In this document: piece after piece, positions 26,244 through 34,887 of the stretch
Layout: each line of letters starts with the position of its first letter
Numbering within the stretch: the first letter of the stretch is position 1
DNA from: Pseudoalteromonas prydzensis
Lineage (GTDB): Bacteria > Pseudomonadota > Gammaproteobacteria > Enterobacterales > Alteromonadaceae
Direction: 5' to 3'
Assembly (NCBI RefSeq): GCF_011050055.1
Contig: NZ_DRGM01000185.1
Location: 1-64,000 of the forward strand
Length of the DNA stretch: 64,000 nt
The notes under the pieces: model-generated
Seen by the model: only the letters and a program-made list of their open reading frames with translations
What the model was told of the DNA's origin: nothing
Database searches by the model: none
Program-made: the position numbers and the translations under genes

Positions 26244-27140
26244 ATGAGAAAGTACTTACTCTTTTTATTTTTGTTCAGTGGGTGCACCCACGCGACTATG
26301 ACCACTGTTGCTTATCAAGTCGGTGAGCAAACGATCATTGCACCAGCTGTACGCTATGAATATGGCTATGCTTATAATATTGAGGCCAAAAAACGTTTAA
26401 AGCTAGTCACTTTAAATTGGCCCCCCTATATTGATGAATCACTTTGCAACAATGGCTGGCTTTTTCAACTAACCGTTAAACTACTGCTGCAAAAAGGCTA
26501 TGGTGTGCATATAGAGTTTTTCCCATGGGCGCGAGCGCTTAGAGCTGCGGAATTAGGCAATGCGGATATTTTGTTTCCTGAGTATTTTATTGATGCTGAA
26601 GTTATGTCAGAAAATAGGCAAGGTAAAACACGTAACGACTTAATGGCTTTATCCACGGCTATACCCGGTGGCAACTTGTCACTGATCGGACTAAGCGGCA
26701 GAAAGTCAAACTATGACGGCAGTTTAGAGTCAATAAAAGATCAAACTATTGGTGTCGTTCGCTCGTATAAAAACACCCCAGAACTCGACAAACTGATTAA
26801 CTCAAAACAAATTAGTACCATTGTTGCTAACAATGAGTTCCAGCAAATTCATTTACTCATGAACCTGCGGGTTGACTTGATTGTAGCTGATTTTGACGTG
26901 TTAATTGCAAGTATTGAAAAGTCTCAGCTCTTCGAAACAGAAAAACAGCAAATGAAAAATGCGCTGGTGGCATTGTCCCCTGCACTTGCTTACAAGCCTT
27001 TATATTACTCGGTAAGTAAAGCCAACCCACAGTGGCAGGAAATTTTAGCCGATCTCAATAACGAGATAAATAAAATGAAAGAGCAAGATGAACTTTTAAG
27101 CTATATTGAAGAAAAGAAACACCAGTGTAGCCGCAAATAA
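26244..27140 (+). CDS. Periplasmic amino-acid-type solute-binding protein
   Basis: 298 residues with a signal sequence (LLFLFLFSGC, possibly a lipobox). The fold is the family-3 extracellular binding protein: LVTLNWPPYID near 53, GWLFQLTVKLLLQKGYGVHIE, PWARALRAAELGNADILFP, then a second lobe with QTIGVVRSY. No ABC permease or ATPase lies beside it, so it may be an orphan sensor-like or signalling binding protein, a common type in Alteromonadales. Ligand unknown. It has no visible link to moeA. Confidence 0.8.
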   Translation: MRKYLLFLFLFSGCTHATMTTVAYQVGEQTIIAPAVRYEYGYAYNIEAKKRLKLVTLNWPPYIDESLCNNGWLFQLTVKLLLQKGYGVHIEFFPWARALRAAELGNADILFPEYFIDAEVMSENRQGKTRNDLMALSTAIPGGNLSLIGLSGRKSNYDGSLESIKDQTIGVVRSYKNTPELDKLINSKQISTIVANNEFQQIHLLMNLRVDLIVADFDVLIASIEKSQLFETEKQQMKNALVALSPALAYKPLYYSVSKANPQWQEILADLNNEINKMKEQDELLSYIEEKKHQCSRK

Positions 27141-27143
27141 CTG

Positions 27144-27171
27144 GGCGCTTAAATGTTCGCAAATAAGCGCC
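27144..27171. terminator. Bidirectional terminator between convergent genes
   Basis: GGCGCTTA (27144-27151) pairs with TAAGCGCC (27164-27171), followed on the plus strand by TTTATATTATT. It sits between the stop codons of the binding-protein gene (plus) and the 624-residue lipoprotein gene (minus) and could serve both. Confidence 0.65.
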
Positions 27172-27180
27172 TTTATATTA

Positions 27181-29055
27181 TTAAAACAACGACTCAAATG
27201 TGCCATCAGGGAATAAAATACCCGGTACACCTCTTACCGCTGTTACATCTGCGATTTGCGTGTCGCCAAAATATAATCCGCCACTGTAATTACGGCCTTT
27301 CTGTTTAACGTCTAACCAACGCCCTTGCGCACCTTTGATCACTGCGTTGATATTATTTCCTACCGTACGTAGATTGATTTCAAGCGCCCTATTTTTTAAT
27401 CGTAAGGCAATTTTTGCATTGTTAATCTCAGCTAAACGATTCAAATTGCCCACATACGCAAGTTGAAAATCTTTAGCGCCATTTAATGGCATCATCAATT
27501 GCACAGCAAACACCAGGTTTTGTGTTGCTTCATTAATAAATGGCGTTGCTTCTATAGCTTGTAAATTAAACAGGGTTGTTTGACTAGCACTGTCCAACTG
27601 CCCTTTAAAATCAAAGCCCGCTAACACAGTCACAAGTTCTTCAAAAGGGGTGACAAAGCGATTAGCCGTTAGATTTATATCACCTGTCAGCCTGCTGATC
27701 TCATTTTCTAATGTAACGTTTGTTGCAATTGTTAGTTGCCCGGTAGTGTCACTTTGTTCATCAGAGAATGGATCGTCAGTTCCATCAAATGACACTACTA
27801 AGTCACTCACATCTACATTTAATTGCGTATCTTGGCCGGTTACTTTCGCACTCATAACACCGGAGACTTTATTACCCAACAGTCCACTTATTTGCCACTG
27901 TGGAATAGTTAAATCTATTTCTACAGCATGGTTATCATACTGACCACTAATAGCCCAAGAGTAAGGCGATTGTTGATAATCTATAGTTAGCCCTTGTAAA
28001 GTATAAATACCTGCATCCGTATCATTTAGTGGCGAAAAATTATAGATAACATCATAAAGTACGTTAGCCAGAACGATCAGCGTCTGTTGCGATTCTTCAT
28101 CTAAAATGTCTTTAAATTCAGTTAAATTTTGGAGTAGTTCATCACTGTATTTTTGCTCTTGCAGCCGCGCAACACCTAATATATTACGCACATCTTCTAG
28201 TAGTTCTTTGGAATGTAATTGCTGCTGACTGAGTTCTCGTTGCGCGATGTTTTCAGCATCACCAATACTTGCCAGTTTTTGTTTAACTTCACCAACCACT
28301 GATTGTAGTAACGGGTTACCTTCCACGTTCAGTAAGTTTTCTGACACATAACGCTCTGCATAGGTGCGATAAAATGGCAAACTTGCTAGCTGGGCGGGTT
28401 GTTCGATAACACTATTACCAGTTGTATTTAAACTCTCCTCAATGTCAGCGGCTGTTTTTAAAATAACACCAAAGGTCAATGCGTTAGTTAATAATTCGGC
28501 TTCAAGGTTATCATTTAACTGACTATGCGTAAGATGATAAAAAGGCGTCGCACTTAAACTCTCTAAGGTAATATCTAAATTATCATCGCTAATTAGTGAA
28601 CTGACTGGCGATAAATACAGCTTATTTTCCCCTGGGGCTGCAACAAAGTCAGCCCGATAACTCAATGTCATATCCATCACTTCTTGATAATCAATACGCC
28701 GGTTGCTGTTTTCATCATACGGGTTATCTCTAAAGGTACGACCACAACCAGCAAAGCTTGGGCAAGGTAGCGTTGTGCCATCTGAGACGAATTCAACGCG
28801 ATGAAAATTTAATGTTGCGGCTGGTAACGTGACATTATTAATATCTACAACGTCACTATTTTCTACGCTCCCAGTACTATCATTAATAAGCGTTAACGTA
28901 CCCGATTTAGCCTGCCAAGGTGCAATATAAAAGCTTACCGTTGAAGACGTTTCCAGCATGACAGGTAAAGTATCTGTGGTTTTATCGTCTGACGAGCCAC
29001 CACAACCAACTAATGACATAAGTAAACTAACTGATATAAGTTTTTTAAACATCAC
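27181..29055 (-). CDS. Large predicted lipoprotein, unknown (third gene of unknown operon)
   Basis: 624 residues. A signal sequence ends LMSLVGCGG, a strong lipobox. Near residues 95-105 is CPSFAGCG followed by an Asp/Asn-rich loop (YDENSNRRIDYQE) that looks like a calcium-binding or helix-capping turn. A helical middle (about 200-330) and a beta-rich C-terminal half with alternating polar/hydrophobic strands follow. It starts 6 bases after the barrel gene. The 1023-residue lipoprotein upstream has the same C-x2-F-x-GCG motif at an equivalent place, so the two are probably distant paralogues. No family recognised. Confidence 0.75.
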   Translation of the reverse strand: MMFKKLISVSLLMSLVGCGGSSDDKTTDTLPVMLETSSTVSFYIAPWQAKSGTLTLINDSTGSVENSDVVDINNVTLPAATLNFHRVEFVSDGTTLPCPSFAGCGRTFRDNPYDENSNRRIDYQEVMDMTLSYRADFVAAPGENKLYLSPVSSLISDDNLDITLESLSATPFYHLTHSQLNDNLEAELLTNALTFGVILKTAADIEESLNTTGNSVIEQPAQLASLPFYRTYAERYVSENLLNVEGNPLLQSVVGEVKQKLASIGDAENIAQRELSQQQLHSKELLEDVRNILGVARLQEQKYSDELLQNLTEFKDILDEESQQTLIVLANVLYDVIYNFSPLNDTDAGIYTLQGLTIDYQQSPYSWAISGQYDNHAVEIDLTIPQWQISGLLGNKVSGVMSAKVTGQDTQLNVDVSDLVVSFDGTDDPFSDEQSDTTGQLTIATNVTLENEISRLTGDINLTANRFVTPFEELVTVLAGFDFKGQLDSASQTTLFNLQAIEATPFINEATQNLVFAVQLMMPLNGAKDFQLAYVGNLNRLAEINNAKIALRLKNRALEINLRTVGNNINAVIKGAQGRWLDVKQKGRNYSGGLYFGDTQIADVTAVRGVPGILFPDGTFESLF

Positions 29056-29061
29056 AAGTCC

Positions 29062-30153
29062 TTAAAATGCTAACTTCACATACCAATTAACATTGGCATA
29101 ATAGGCTTTATCAATATCAATATTGTCGGTTTGTATAGTTAAACCAAAATAATCATTTTCGATACCAAGCAAAACAGCTTCACTTTTTGTTTCATAACCA
29201 GCAATCACGGCCCAATGATCCCAAAAATGCATACGTGCTTTTAATTGCGAAAAGGTATCTTGATCAAACCGTTTAACCATCAACTCTGTCGAGAACACAT
29301 CGTTAATACGATAATCCGCATAGACTTTTATGCGCACTGGCATATCAAACTTATGCGTCACTTCGTTACCATATTCAGACGTTGCTAAACGTACTGTTGG
29401 CTCAGTGACAATATCGCCATCGTCGTTTTCGGTAAACGGCACCTCTGTTGTATAACCATTTGCAAAACCACTGTTTTCATACTCGGTTTCATACAGTAAG
29501 TCTTGTGCAAGTATCCCGATGGTTAAATCTTGATTTATTTTCCAATTAACTGCTAAATCAACACTATATCCTAAGCCGGATGGGTTCTCATCAGGAGTAA
29601 ATCGCTTAAATAAAATATCTTTTGAAAAGTAAGAGTCGACTGTTAATGCGCCTTGGATCTCATCACTGTAAACCGTGCCATCGACTTTCAGATCTTGAAA
29701 GTGTGTACTGGCAAAAACGGTTAATTTAGGCGTGATGGTTAATGCCTCAGAATCTAAAAATTGAAAGTCATAAGAAATAAACAATCCATTAGTAGTTGCT
29801 TGCTTACCATCAAGGTAATAAACGTAATTTCTATCTTCAAAAGGCAGGTCATTTTTTTCGGTATGCAAATAACGCGCTGTATCAGCATCAAAGTTTAAAA
29901 CATAGTCAAAACGATTTTGATAACCGACTTTAAAATTTCCATAGCCAACACCAAACTCAAACACATTATAAGTAAATGCGCTGTCGCCTGATGTGAGAGG
30001 AGCATCAAAGTCATCAATAAACGCAGTAACGGGTTGTGTTTCAGTATACACTTCTGAATCAAGGGTGGTGAAAATTTGCAATTGCTCTACTGCGTGACTA
30101 ACTGGGGTGATTAAAAATGCGGAAAATCCTAACGTGAGAATTTTTTTTTTCAT
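29062..30153 (-). CDS. Probable outer-membrane beta-barrel protein
   Basis: 363 residues with a signal peptide ending SHAVEQL. The mature chain is made of alternating amphipathic strands with aromatic belts (for example YNVFEFGVGYGNFKVGYQN, WAVIAGYETKSEAVLLGIEN) and ends VNWYVKLAF, a C-terminal Phe as required for BAM assembly. I do not recognise the family; a barrel of 12-16 strands fits the length. It lies between two lipoprotein genes and is likely to act with them at the outer membrane. Confidence 0.72.
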   Translation of the reverse strand: MKKKILTLGFSAFLITPVSHAVEQLQIFTTLDSEVYTETQPVTAFIDDFDAPLTSGDSAFTYNVFEFGVGYGNFKVGYQNRFDYVLNFDADTARYLHTEKNDLPFEDRNYVYYLDGKQATTNGLFISYDFQFLDSEALTITPKLTVFASTHFQDLKVDGTVYSDEIQGALTVDSYFSKDILFKRFTPDENPSGLGYSVDLAVNWKINQDLTIGILAQDLLYETEYENSGFANGYTTEVPFTENDDGDIVTEPTVRLATSEYGNEVTHKFDMPVRIKVYADYRINDVFSTELMVKRFDQDTFSQLKARMHFWDHWAVIAGYETKSEAVLLGIENDYFGLTIQTDNIDIDKAYYANVNWYVKLAF

Positions 30154-30176
30154 ACTTATTTCACTTGTTATTATGT

Positions 30177-30201
30177 AAGAGGGAGAACAACTCTCCCTCT
30201 T
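30177..30201 (-). repeat. Intercistronic hairpin in the lipoprotein operon
   Basis: AAGAGGGAGA and TCTCCCTCTT form a perfect 10-bp stem with a 5-base loop, in the 57-base gap after the 1023-residue lipoprotein gene and before the barrel gene. No T run follows on the minus strand. It could stabilise the upstream mRNA or lower read-through. Confidence 0.6.
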
Positions 30202-30210
30202 ATTTGTACG

Positions 30211-33200
30211 TTACTTCGATGAATCTAAGAAACTAATATCTGTGTAATCGATAATTTCACCATCGATATACTCAACAGAAATACCATTGGTAATTTCTGT
30301 TACAGTACCGAATTCCGTGATCATACCATTGAAATTGGCATTAACAGACCCAGAGAAATATTCACCATCTGGAGCGCCAATGAACAACTGGTAACCAAAC
30401 CCAGTATGCAATTGAATTTCTAATCCGTAAAAGTCTTCTTGATAGTTACCATCAATAGAAATAGTTGCGGTAAAGTTAAGGCCTGAAGTTAATCCTGAAG
30501 CCGTAATTGCAGCTAAATTAGAGGAGTCGGTTCCTGCTAATGAAAGTGTACCCACAAAACCAGAGTCACCATCAATTATTTCGACTCTGCTCCAACCATT
30601 TACAGCTAATACAGTTCCATCAATCGCCGTATCTGAGTTAACTTCTTCCTCAAAGTCAATTGCTAAACATGAGTCAGATTGCTCTTTTGAGATTGCGCCA
30701 TAGTAAGCATCAACACAATCTTCTAAAGCATCACTCATGTTAGGTAGTGTTTCGATTTTAATAACCGCACCATCTTCGCTTTTTATCATACCACCAAAAG
30801 CAAAAATAAGTGCTTTGTTGTTGATGGAGCCATTCACAGTAACCTTTTCGCCTGTTACTGTATTCATAAGATCCAGCTCTAAATCATCTTTATCAAAACT
30901 GTAAGTCCAAGCTGGATAGCGAGTTGAAACTACATCGATTCCTTCATCGCCATAATCCCATGCTTCAGTCAATACGTCGTAGATTACTTCTGAAATATCA
31001 AATAAAGCTTGGCCACCAGTTTTAGTTATAAGCGTAGCACTACGCGCTTGTTCTGTTCCTGCTTTTACCTTAACTAACAGCTCAAACTTAGCAATTGTGG
31101 ATTTAGCATTTGTTTCAAGAGTTGTAGCAGTTGTAATAGCAGCAGCGGCTTGATCTGCAAGTTCATTTGCAAACGCAGTACTTAATTTTGCAGCTGCTGA
31201 TAATTCAGCGGCCATTGTTTCATCACTTTCTTCGGAAGCAATCGCAGCTAACGATGCTGCAGCAGTTTCAGCTTGGGTAGCAGTACTGGTAAGTTCATTT
31301 GCTTTCGTACTAAGAGCCATAGCCTGGGTAATTGCAGATTGTGCTGATGCAAAAGCAGCTACAGCATTTTCTTTTGTATCGAGCATTGCTGCATCAACAG
31401 CCATCATAGCCATCAATAAATCGGCTTGAGCAACCATTGCAGCTGAATCAGCTGAACCTAGTGCGGTATTAGCAACAATAGCATTACTTTTGGCAGCATC
31501 TAGTGCTAATTCAAATGCTGCTACAGCCTCATTGGAACGTGCTTCTTCTTCTGCAATACCTTCAATTAACGTAGCAACGGCTGAAAGTTGTGCTGTTACG
31601 GCACTAACTAACGCCTCTGATTTATCTGTTAGTTGCTGATATTCATCCCCTAAACCTGCGGCAGTGCTGACAATTGAAGTGGCTGAATTAAGCGCTGCAG
31701 AGAGCTCGACTTGCAACTGGCTATACGCTACTTTATTACCCGATAAAGTGAATACGGCGGAACTGTAAGCAAGTACTTTATCCGTTGTATCTAAACCAGC
31801 ATTCCCCAATTCTTTAACTGTTTTAAGTTCAGCTGTTCCCGCTGAAACGGAAGTAGCTGCAGTTGCTAATTCAGCTGTCATAGCTGTTACTTGTAACTCT
31901 AATTCCGCCGCAACTTTCGCAATAAAATCATCGCCTGCGTCACAGTTGTCATCACAGCCAATTTTCTTAAGTACTTCTTTAAGTTGTTTAGCCGTTTCTT
32001 TTAAGTCTTTATCAAGACCTTTTTCTTTTGCTTTTTCCTGAACTTTCTGTACCGCTTTAGTCGCTTTATCTCTTAACTTTGCAATCGCATCAACATCAGT
32101 AATACCTAAGTTTTCAGCTACTTTCGCAAAAGCTTCATCTACACCTTCACCTGTTACTACTGCGGCAAAAATAAGGCTAGTATTCTCAACTGCTTTTTGT
32201 AGTTCAGCTGCAATCTTTTGCACAATATCATTGTCACTATTGCTTACTTTGCCTTCTTTAACCGCTGCAGATAGGCTTGCAATCAGCTCTTTTAATGAAC
32301 CATTAGCACCAGCGCCAGCAACAGACTGTAAAGAAACAGCTGTTTGCACTAATGCCAAAGTACCTGCATCAAGCGAATCGCCATCACCAATATCACTGAA
32401 ATCAACAGCACCACCTAGTGACACATCACCTAACAAAGCTGCGGCTTTAATTGCAGCTTCAGGACCTAATATTTGGATCAAGGTTTTTAAGCTTGCTGCG
32501 GCAACGGCTTCATCTGACACTGCAGAGCCATCTTTAGCGCCATCAAGAAGCATTTTTGCAGCAATACTTGTGTAAAGAGTCACATTAGCAAAATATTGCT
32601 CAACACCAGTGCCATCACCTTCCGCAAAATTAATACCACGAACACTCGCAGCAACTGGCGATGGCGCCTGAATAAATTTAACAACTTGTAATTCAAGATC
32701 GTCTTTATACCATTCGCCAAAATCAATCGCGCTATCACCATTGTTAACCATACCAGCTACATCTGACACTTCAGGTGCGCTGCCATAAGCACCACAGCCA
32801 GTGAATGCATCACACTTCACCATGCTGTCGTCACCTTCTTTAGATGTGCTAACCGTAATATAAAGTGGACCAGTAAAACCGTCTTCGAGATAAATGCTAT
32901 AACCACCAGTCGCTGATGTTATTACATCAGCGGGATTAGCAGCCGTTAGCATAGCAAGTGCTTTTGCATCTGCATCCGCTTGTGAGGTGGTCGACTCAGC
33001 AGCATAACTGGCATCTGCTGCCGCTTCTAAACGAAATGCAACCGGCACAGATTCACCCGCATCATTTAAAGTAGATACGGTCACTACCGCATTCATCAAC
33101 GACCCTTTTACCGCTTTACCTGATACTTGAGTATTGAAATTAGTACTGACCTCACTTGTATAAACAGTAACTGGATCAGGTGTGTATTTGTTATTATCAT

Positions 33201-33282
33201 TATCTGAACCACAACCGGTTAAACCGAGAGTCAATGCAACCGAGGCCGCAATTGGGGTAAACTTTATTATTCTTTTCGCCAT
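30211..33282 (-). CDS. Giant alanine-rich lipoprotein, unknown
   Basis: 1023 residues. Signal sequence with lipobox LGLTGCG; a strong AAGGAG stands 7 bases before the ATG. Domain plan as seen: beta-rich N-terminal part (about 45-160); motif CDAFTGCG near 155-162; helical region with a Lys/Glu-rich stretch near 410-440; a cysteine pair in GCDDNCD; a long Ala/Ser/Thr-rich helical section about 460-745, probably coiled coil; then a beta-rich C-terminal part that ends in short strands. First gene of a three-gene operon with a barrel and a second lipoprotein. No family recognised. Surface exposure is plausible but not shown. Confidence 0.75.
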   Translation of the reverse strand: MAKRIIKFTPIAASVALTLGLTGCGSDNDNNKYTPDPVTVYTSEVSTNFNTQVSGKAVKGSLMNAVVTVSTLNDAGESVPVAFRLEAAADASYAAESTTSQADADAKALAMLTAANPADVITSATGGYSIYLEDGFTGPLYITVSTSKEGDDSMVKCDAFTGCGAYGSAPEVSDVAGMVNNGDSAIDFGEWYKDDLELQVVKFIQAPSPVAASVRGINFAEGDGTGVEQYFANVTLYTSIAAKMLLDGAKDGSAVSDEAVAAASLKTLIQILGPEAAIKAAALLGDVSLGGAVDFSDIGDGDSLDAGTLALVQTAVSLQSVAGAGANGSLKELIASLSAAVKEGKVSNSDNDIVQKIAAELQKAVENTSLIFAAVVTGEGVDEAFAKVAENLGITDVDAIAKLRDKATKAVQKVQEKAKEKGLDKDLKETAKQLKEVLKKIGCDDNCDAGDDFIAKVAAELELQVTAMTAELATAATSVSAGTAELKTVKELGNAGLDTTDKVLAYSSAVFTLSGNKVAYSQLQVELSAALNSATSIVSTAAGLGDEYQQLTDKSEALVSAVTAQLSAVATLIEGIAEEEARSNEAVAAFELALDAAKSNAIVANTALGSADSAAMVAQADLLMAMMAVDAAMLDTKENAVAAFASAQSAITQAMALSTKANELTSTATQAETAAASLAAIASEESDETMAAELSAAAKLSTAFANELADQAAAAITTATTLETNAKSTIAKFELLVKVKAGTEQARSATLITKTGGQALFDISEVIYDVLTEAWDYGDEGIDVVSTRYPAWTYSFDKDDLELDLMNTVTGEKVTVNGSINNKALIFAFGGMIKSEDGAVIKIETLPNMSDALEDCVDAYYGAISKEQSDSCLAIDFEEEVNSDTAIDGTVLAVNGWSRVEIIDGDSGFVGTLSLAGTDSSNLAAITASGLTSGLNFTATISIDGNYQEDFYGLEIQLHTGFGYQLFIGAPDGEYFSGSVNANFNGMITEFGTVTEITNGISVEYIDGEIIDYTDISFLDSSK

Positions 33283-33367
33283 GAAAATCTCCTTGAGTGC
33301 TTGTTAGCAAATATCATTACTAAAACGTAGCCTAGATTATTATCAACAGTCTTTTAAGTTAAAATTA

Positions 33368-33385
33368 TGTATCAATCTGTATCAA
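33368..33385 (-). promoter_or_regulatory. Direct repeat upstream of the lipoprotein operon
   Basis: TGTATCAA occurs twice with a 10-base period (33368-33375 and 33378-33385), one helical turn apart, about 90 bases upstream of the giant lipoprotein start. This is a possible activator or repressor site. Apart from this and the terminator near 33670, the gap 33283-33702 is AT-rich with nothing else I recognise. Confidence 0.35.
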
Positions 33386-33659
33386 AGCAACCTAATAAAC
33401 TACATTTGTTATTACATGTTATCAACTTACCACCAATATATGACAATTAATGGAAAAATGTAATTTTAATTATTGGTAGGGAAAATTAACTAACTAAATG
33501 CATCGCAGCTAACAAATTAAAAATAAAACCCTTAATAAACAGTTTTTTATGTTGTGAATTTGAATTATTCTACTTTAGAATGAGCAGATACAATGGAGGA
33601 TTGTTAACTGGATGATATAATTATATGCAATGCTGTTTACATTTTTTCACATAAACACA

Positions 33660-33685
33660 GGGGAAAAGTGGCTTGGCAGCCACTT
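33660..33685 (-). terminator. Terminator after prpF
   Basis: Minus strand AAGTGGCT-GCCA-AGCCACTT forms an 8-bp stem closed by a tetraloop, continuing into a short T run (TTTTCCCC). It lies 18 bases after the prpF stop, at the end of the prp operon. Confidence 0.6.
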
Positions 33686-33702
33686 GCAAGTTTATTTGTA
33701 CC

Positions 33703-34881
33703 TTAATTGACTTCAGGCACCCGCACTACACCTTCCATAAGTACTCGAGCGCTTCGACTCATACTGGCTTTTGTTACTTGCCAATCACCATCAATCAGCT
33801 GTGCTTTTGCGCCGACTTTTAAAGTGCCAGAAGGATGACCAAAGTTCACTTCGCTTAGTTGACCGCCGCCCGCAGCAATATTAACGAGCGATCCTGCTAT
33901 CGCAGCTGCTGTGCCGATTGCAACAGCAGCTGTGCCCATCATGGCATGATGCAGCTTACCCATCGACATAGCGCGAACCAGTAGATCAATACTGTCTTGG
34001 CTGATCGCTTTGCCACTTGATGCTACATAGCTGTTTGCCTTACTGACAAAGGCCACTTTTGGTGTATGTTGACGCGCTGCCGCTTCACTAATATGACCGA
34101 TCAAGCCCATTTTTACGGCACCATGAGCACGAATAGACTCAAGCTTAGCTAACGCTTGTTCGTCATTATTTATATCATCTTGCAGCTCAGTGCCGGTGTA
34201 ACCAATATCCTGCGCATTAACAAATATGGTGGGAATGCCGGCGTTGATCATGGTCGCTTTTAGTACGCCAAACTCTGCTACTTCGAGGTCGTCAACAATA
34301 TTGCCTGTAGGAAATAACGCGCCATCACCATCGGCAGGATCGATAAACTCAAGTTTTACCTCAGCGGCGGGAAATGTCACGCCGTCGAGTTCAAAGTCAC
34401 CGGTTTCTTGTACTTCACCATTGCTTATAGGCACGTGTACTAAAATGCTTTTTTTGATATTCGCTTGCCAAACCCGCACTACAGCCACACCGTTCTCGGG
34501 AATGCGGCTAGCGTCAACAAGACCATTGCTAATCGCAAATGCGCCTACCGCCGAGGTTAAATTACCGCAGTTCCCGCTCCAATCAACAAACGCTTTATCA
34601 ATAGCAACTTGGCCAAATAAGTAATCAACATCGTGATCAACTTGCTCACTTTTACTTAAAATAACGGTTTTACTGGTACTAGAAGTCGCCCCGCCCATAC
34701 CATCGGTTTGCTTGCCATATGGATCTGGGCTACCAATCACACGCAATAACAAGTTATCGCGCGCAGAGCCCGCCACTTGGGCAGCCTCTGGCAAATCAGT
34801 TAAATTAAAAAACACCCCTTTACTGGTGCCACCGCGCATATAGGTGGCAGGCACTTTAATTTGTGGTTTAAATGTCATCAC
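33703..34881 (-). CDS. prpF: 2-methylaconitate cis-trans isomerase
   Basis: 392 residues of the PrpF family (VPATYMRGGTSKGVFFNL at the start, WSGNCGNLTSAVGAFAI with the catalytic-region Cys, FGHPSGTL). It isomerises the 2-methylaconitate formed by AcnD so that it can be hydrated to 2-methylisocitrate. It lies 6 bases after acnD. The AcnD/PrpF pair replaces PrpD in this version of the methylcitrate cycle. Confidence 0.94.
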   Translation of the reverse strand: MMTFKPQIKVPATYMRGGTSKGVFFNLTDLPEAAQVAGSARDNLLLRVIGSPDPYGKQTDGMGGATSSTSKTVILSKSEQVDHDVDYLFGQVAIDKAFVDWSGNCGNLTSAVGAFAISNGLVDASRIPENGVAVVRVWQANIKKSILVHVPISNGEVQETGDFELDGVTFPAAEVKLEFIDPADGDGALFPTGNIVDDLEVAEFGVLKATMINAGIPTIFVNAQDIGYTGTELQDDINNDEQALAKLESIRAHGAVKMGLIGHISEAAARQHTPKVAFVSKANSYVASSGKAISQDSIDLLVRAMSMGKLHHAMMGTAAVAIGTAAAIAGSLVNIAAGGGQLSEVNFGHPSGTLKVGAKAQLIDGDWQVTKASMSRSARVLMEGVVRVPEVN

Positions 34882-34887
34882 AATTCC

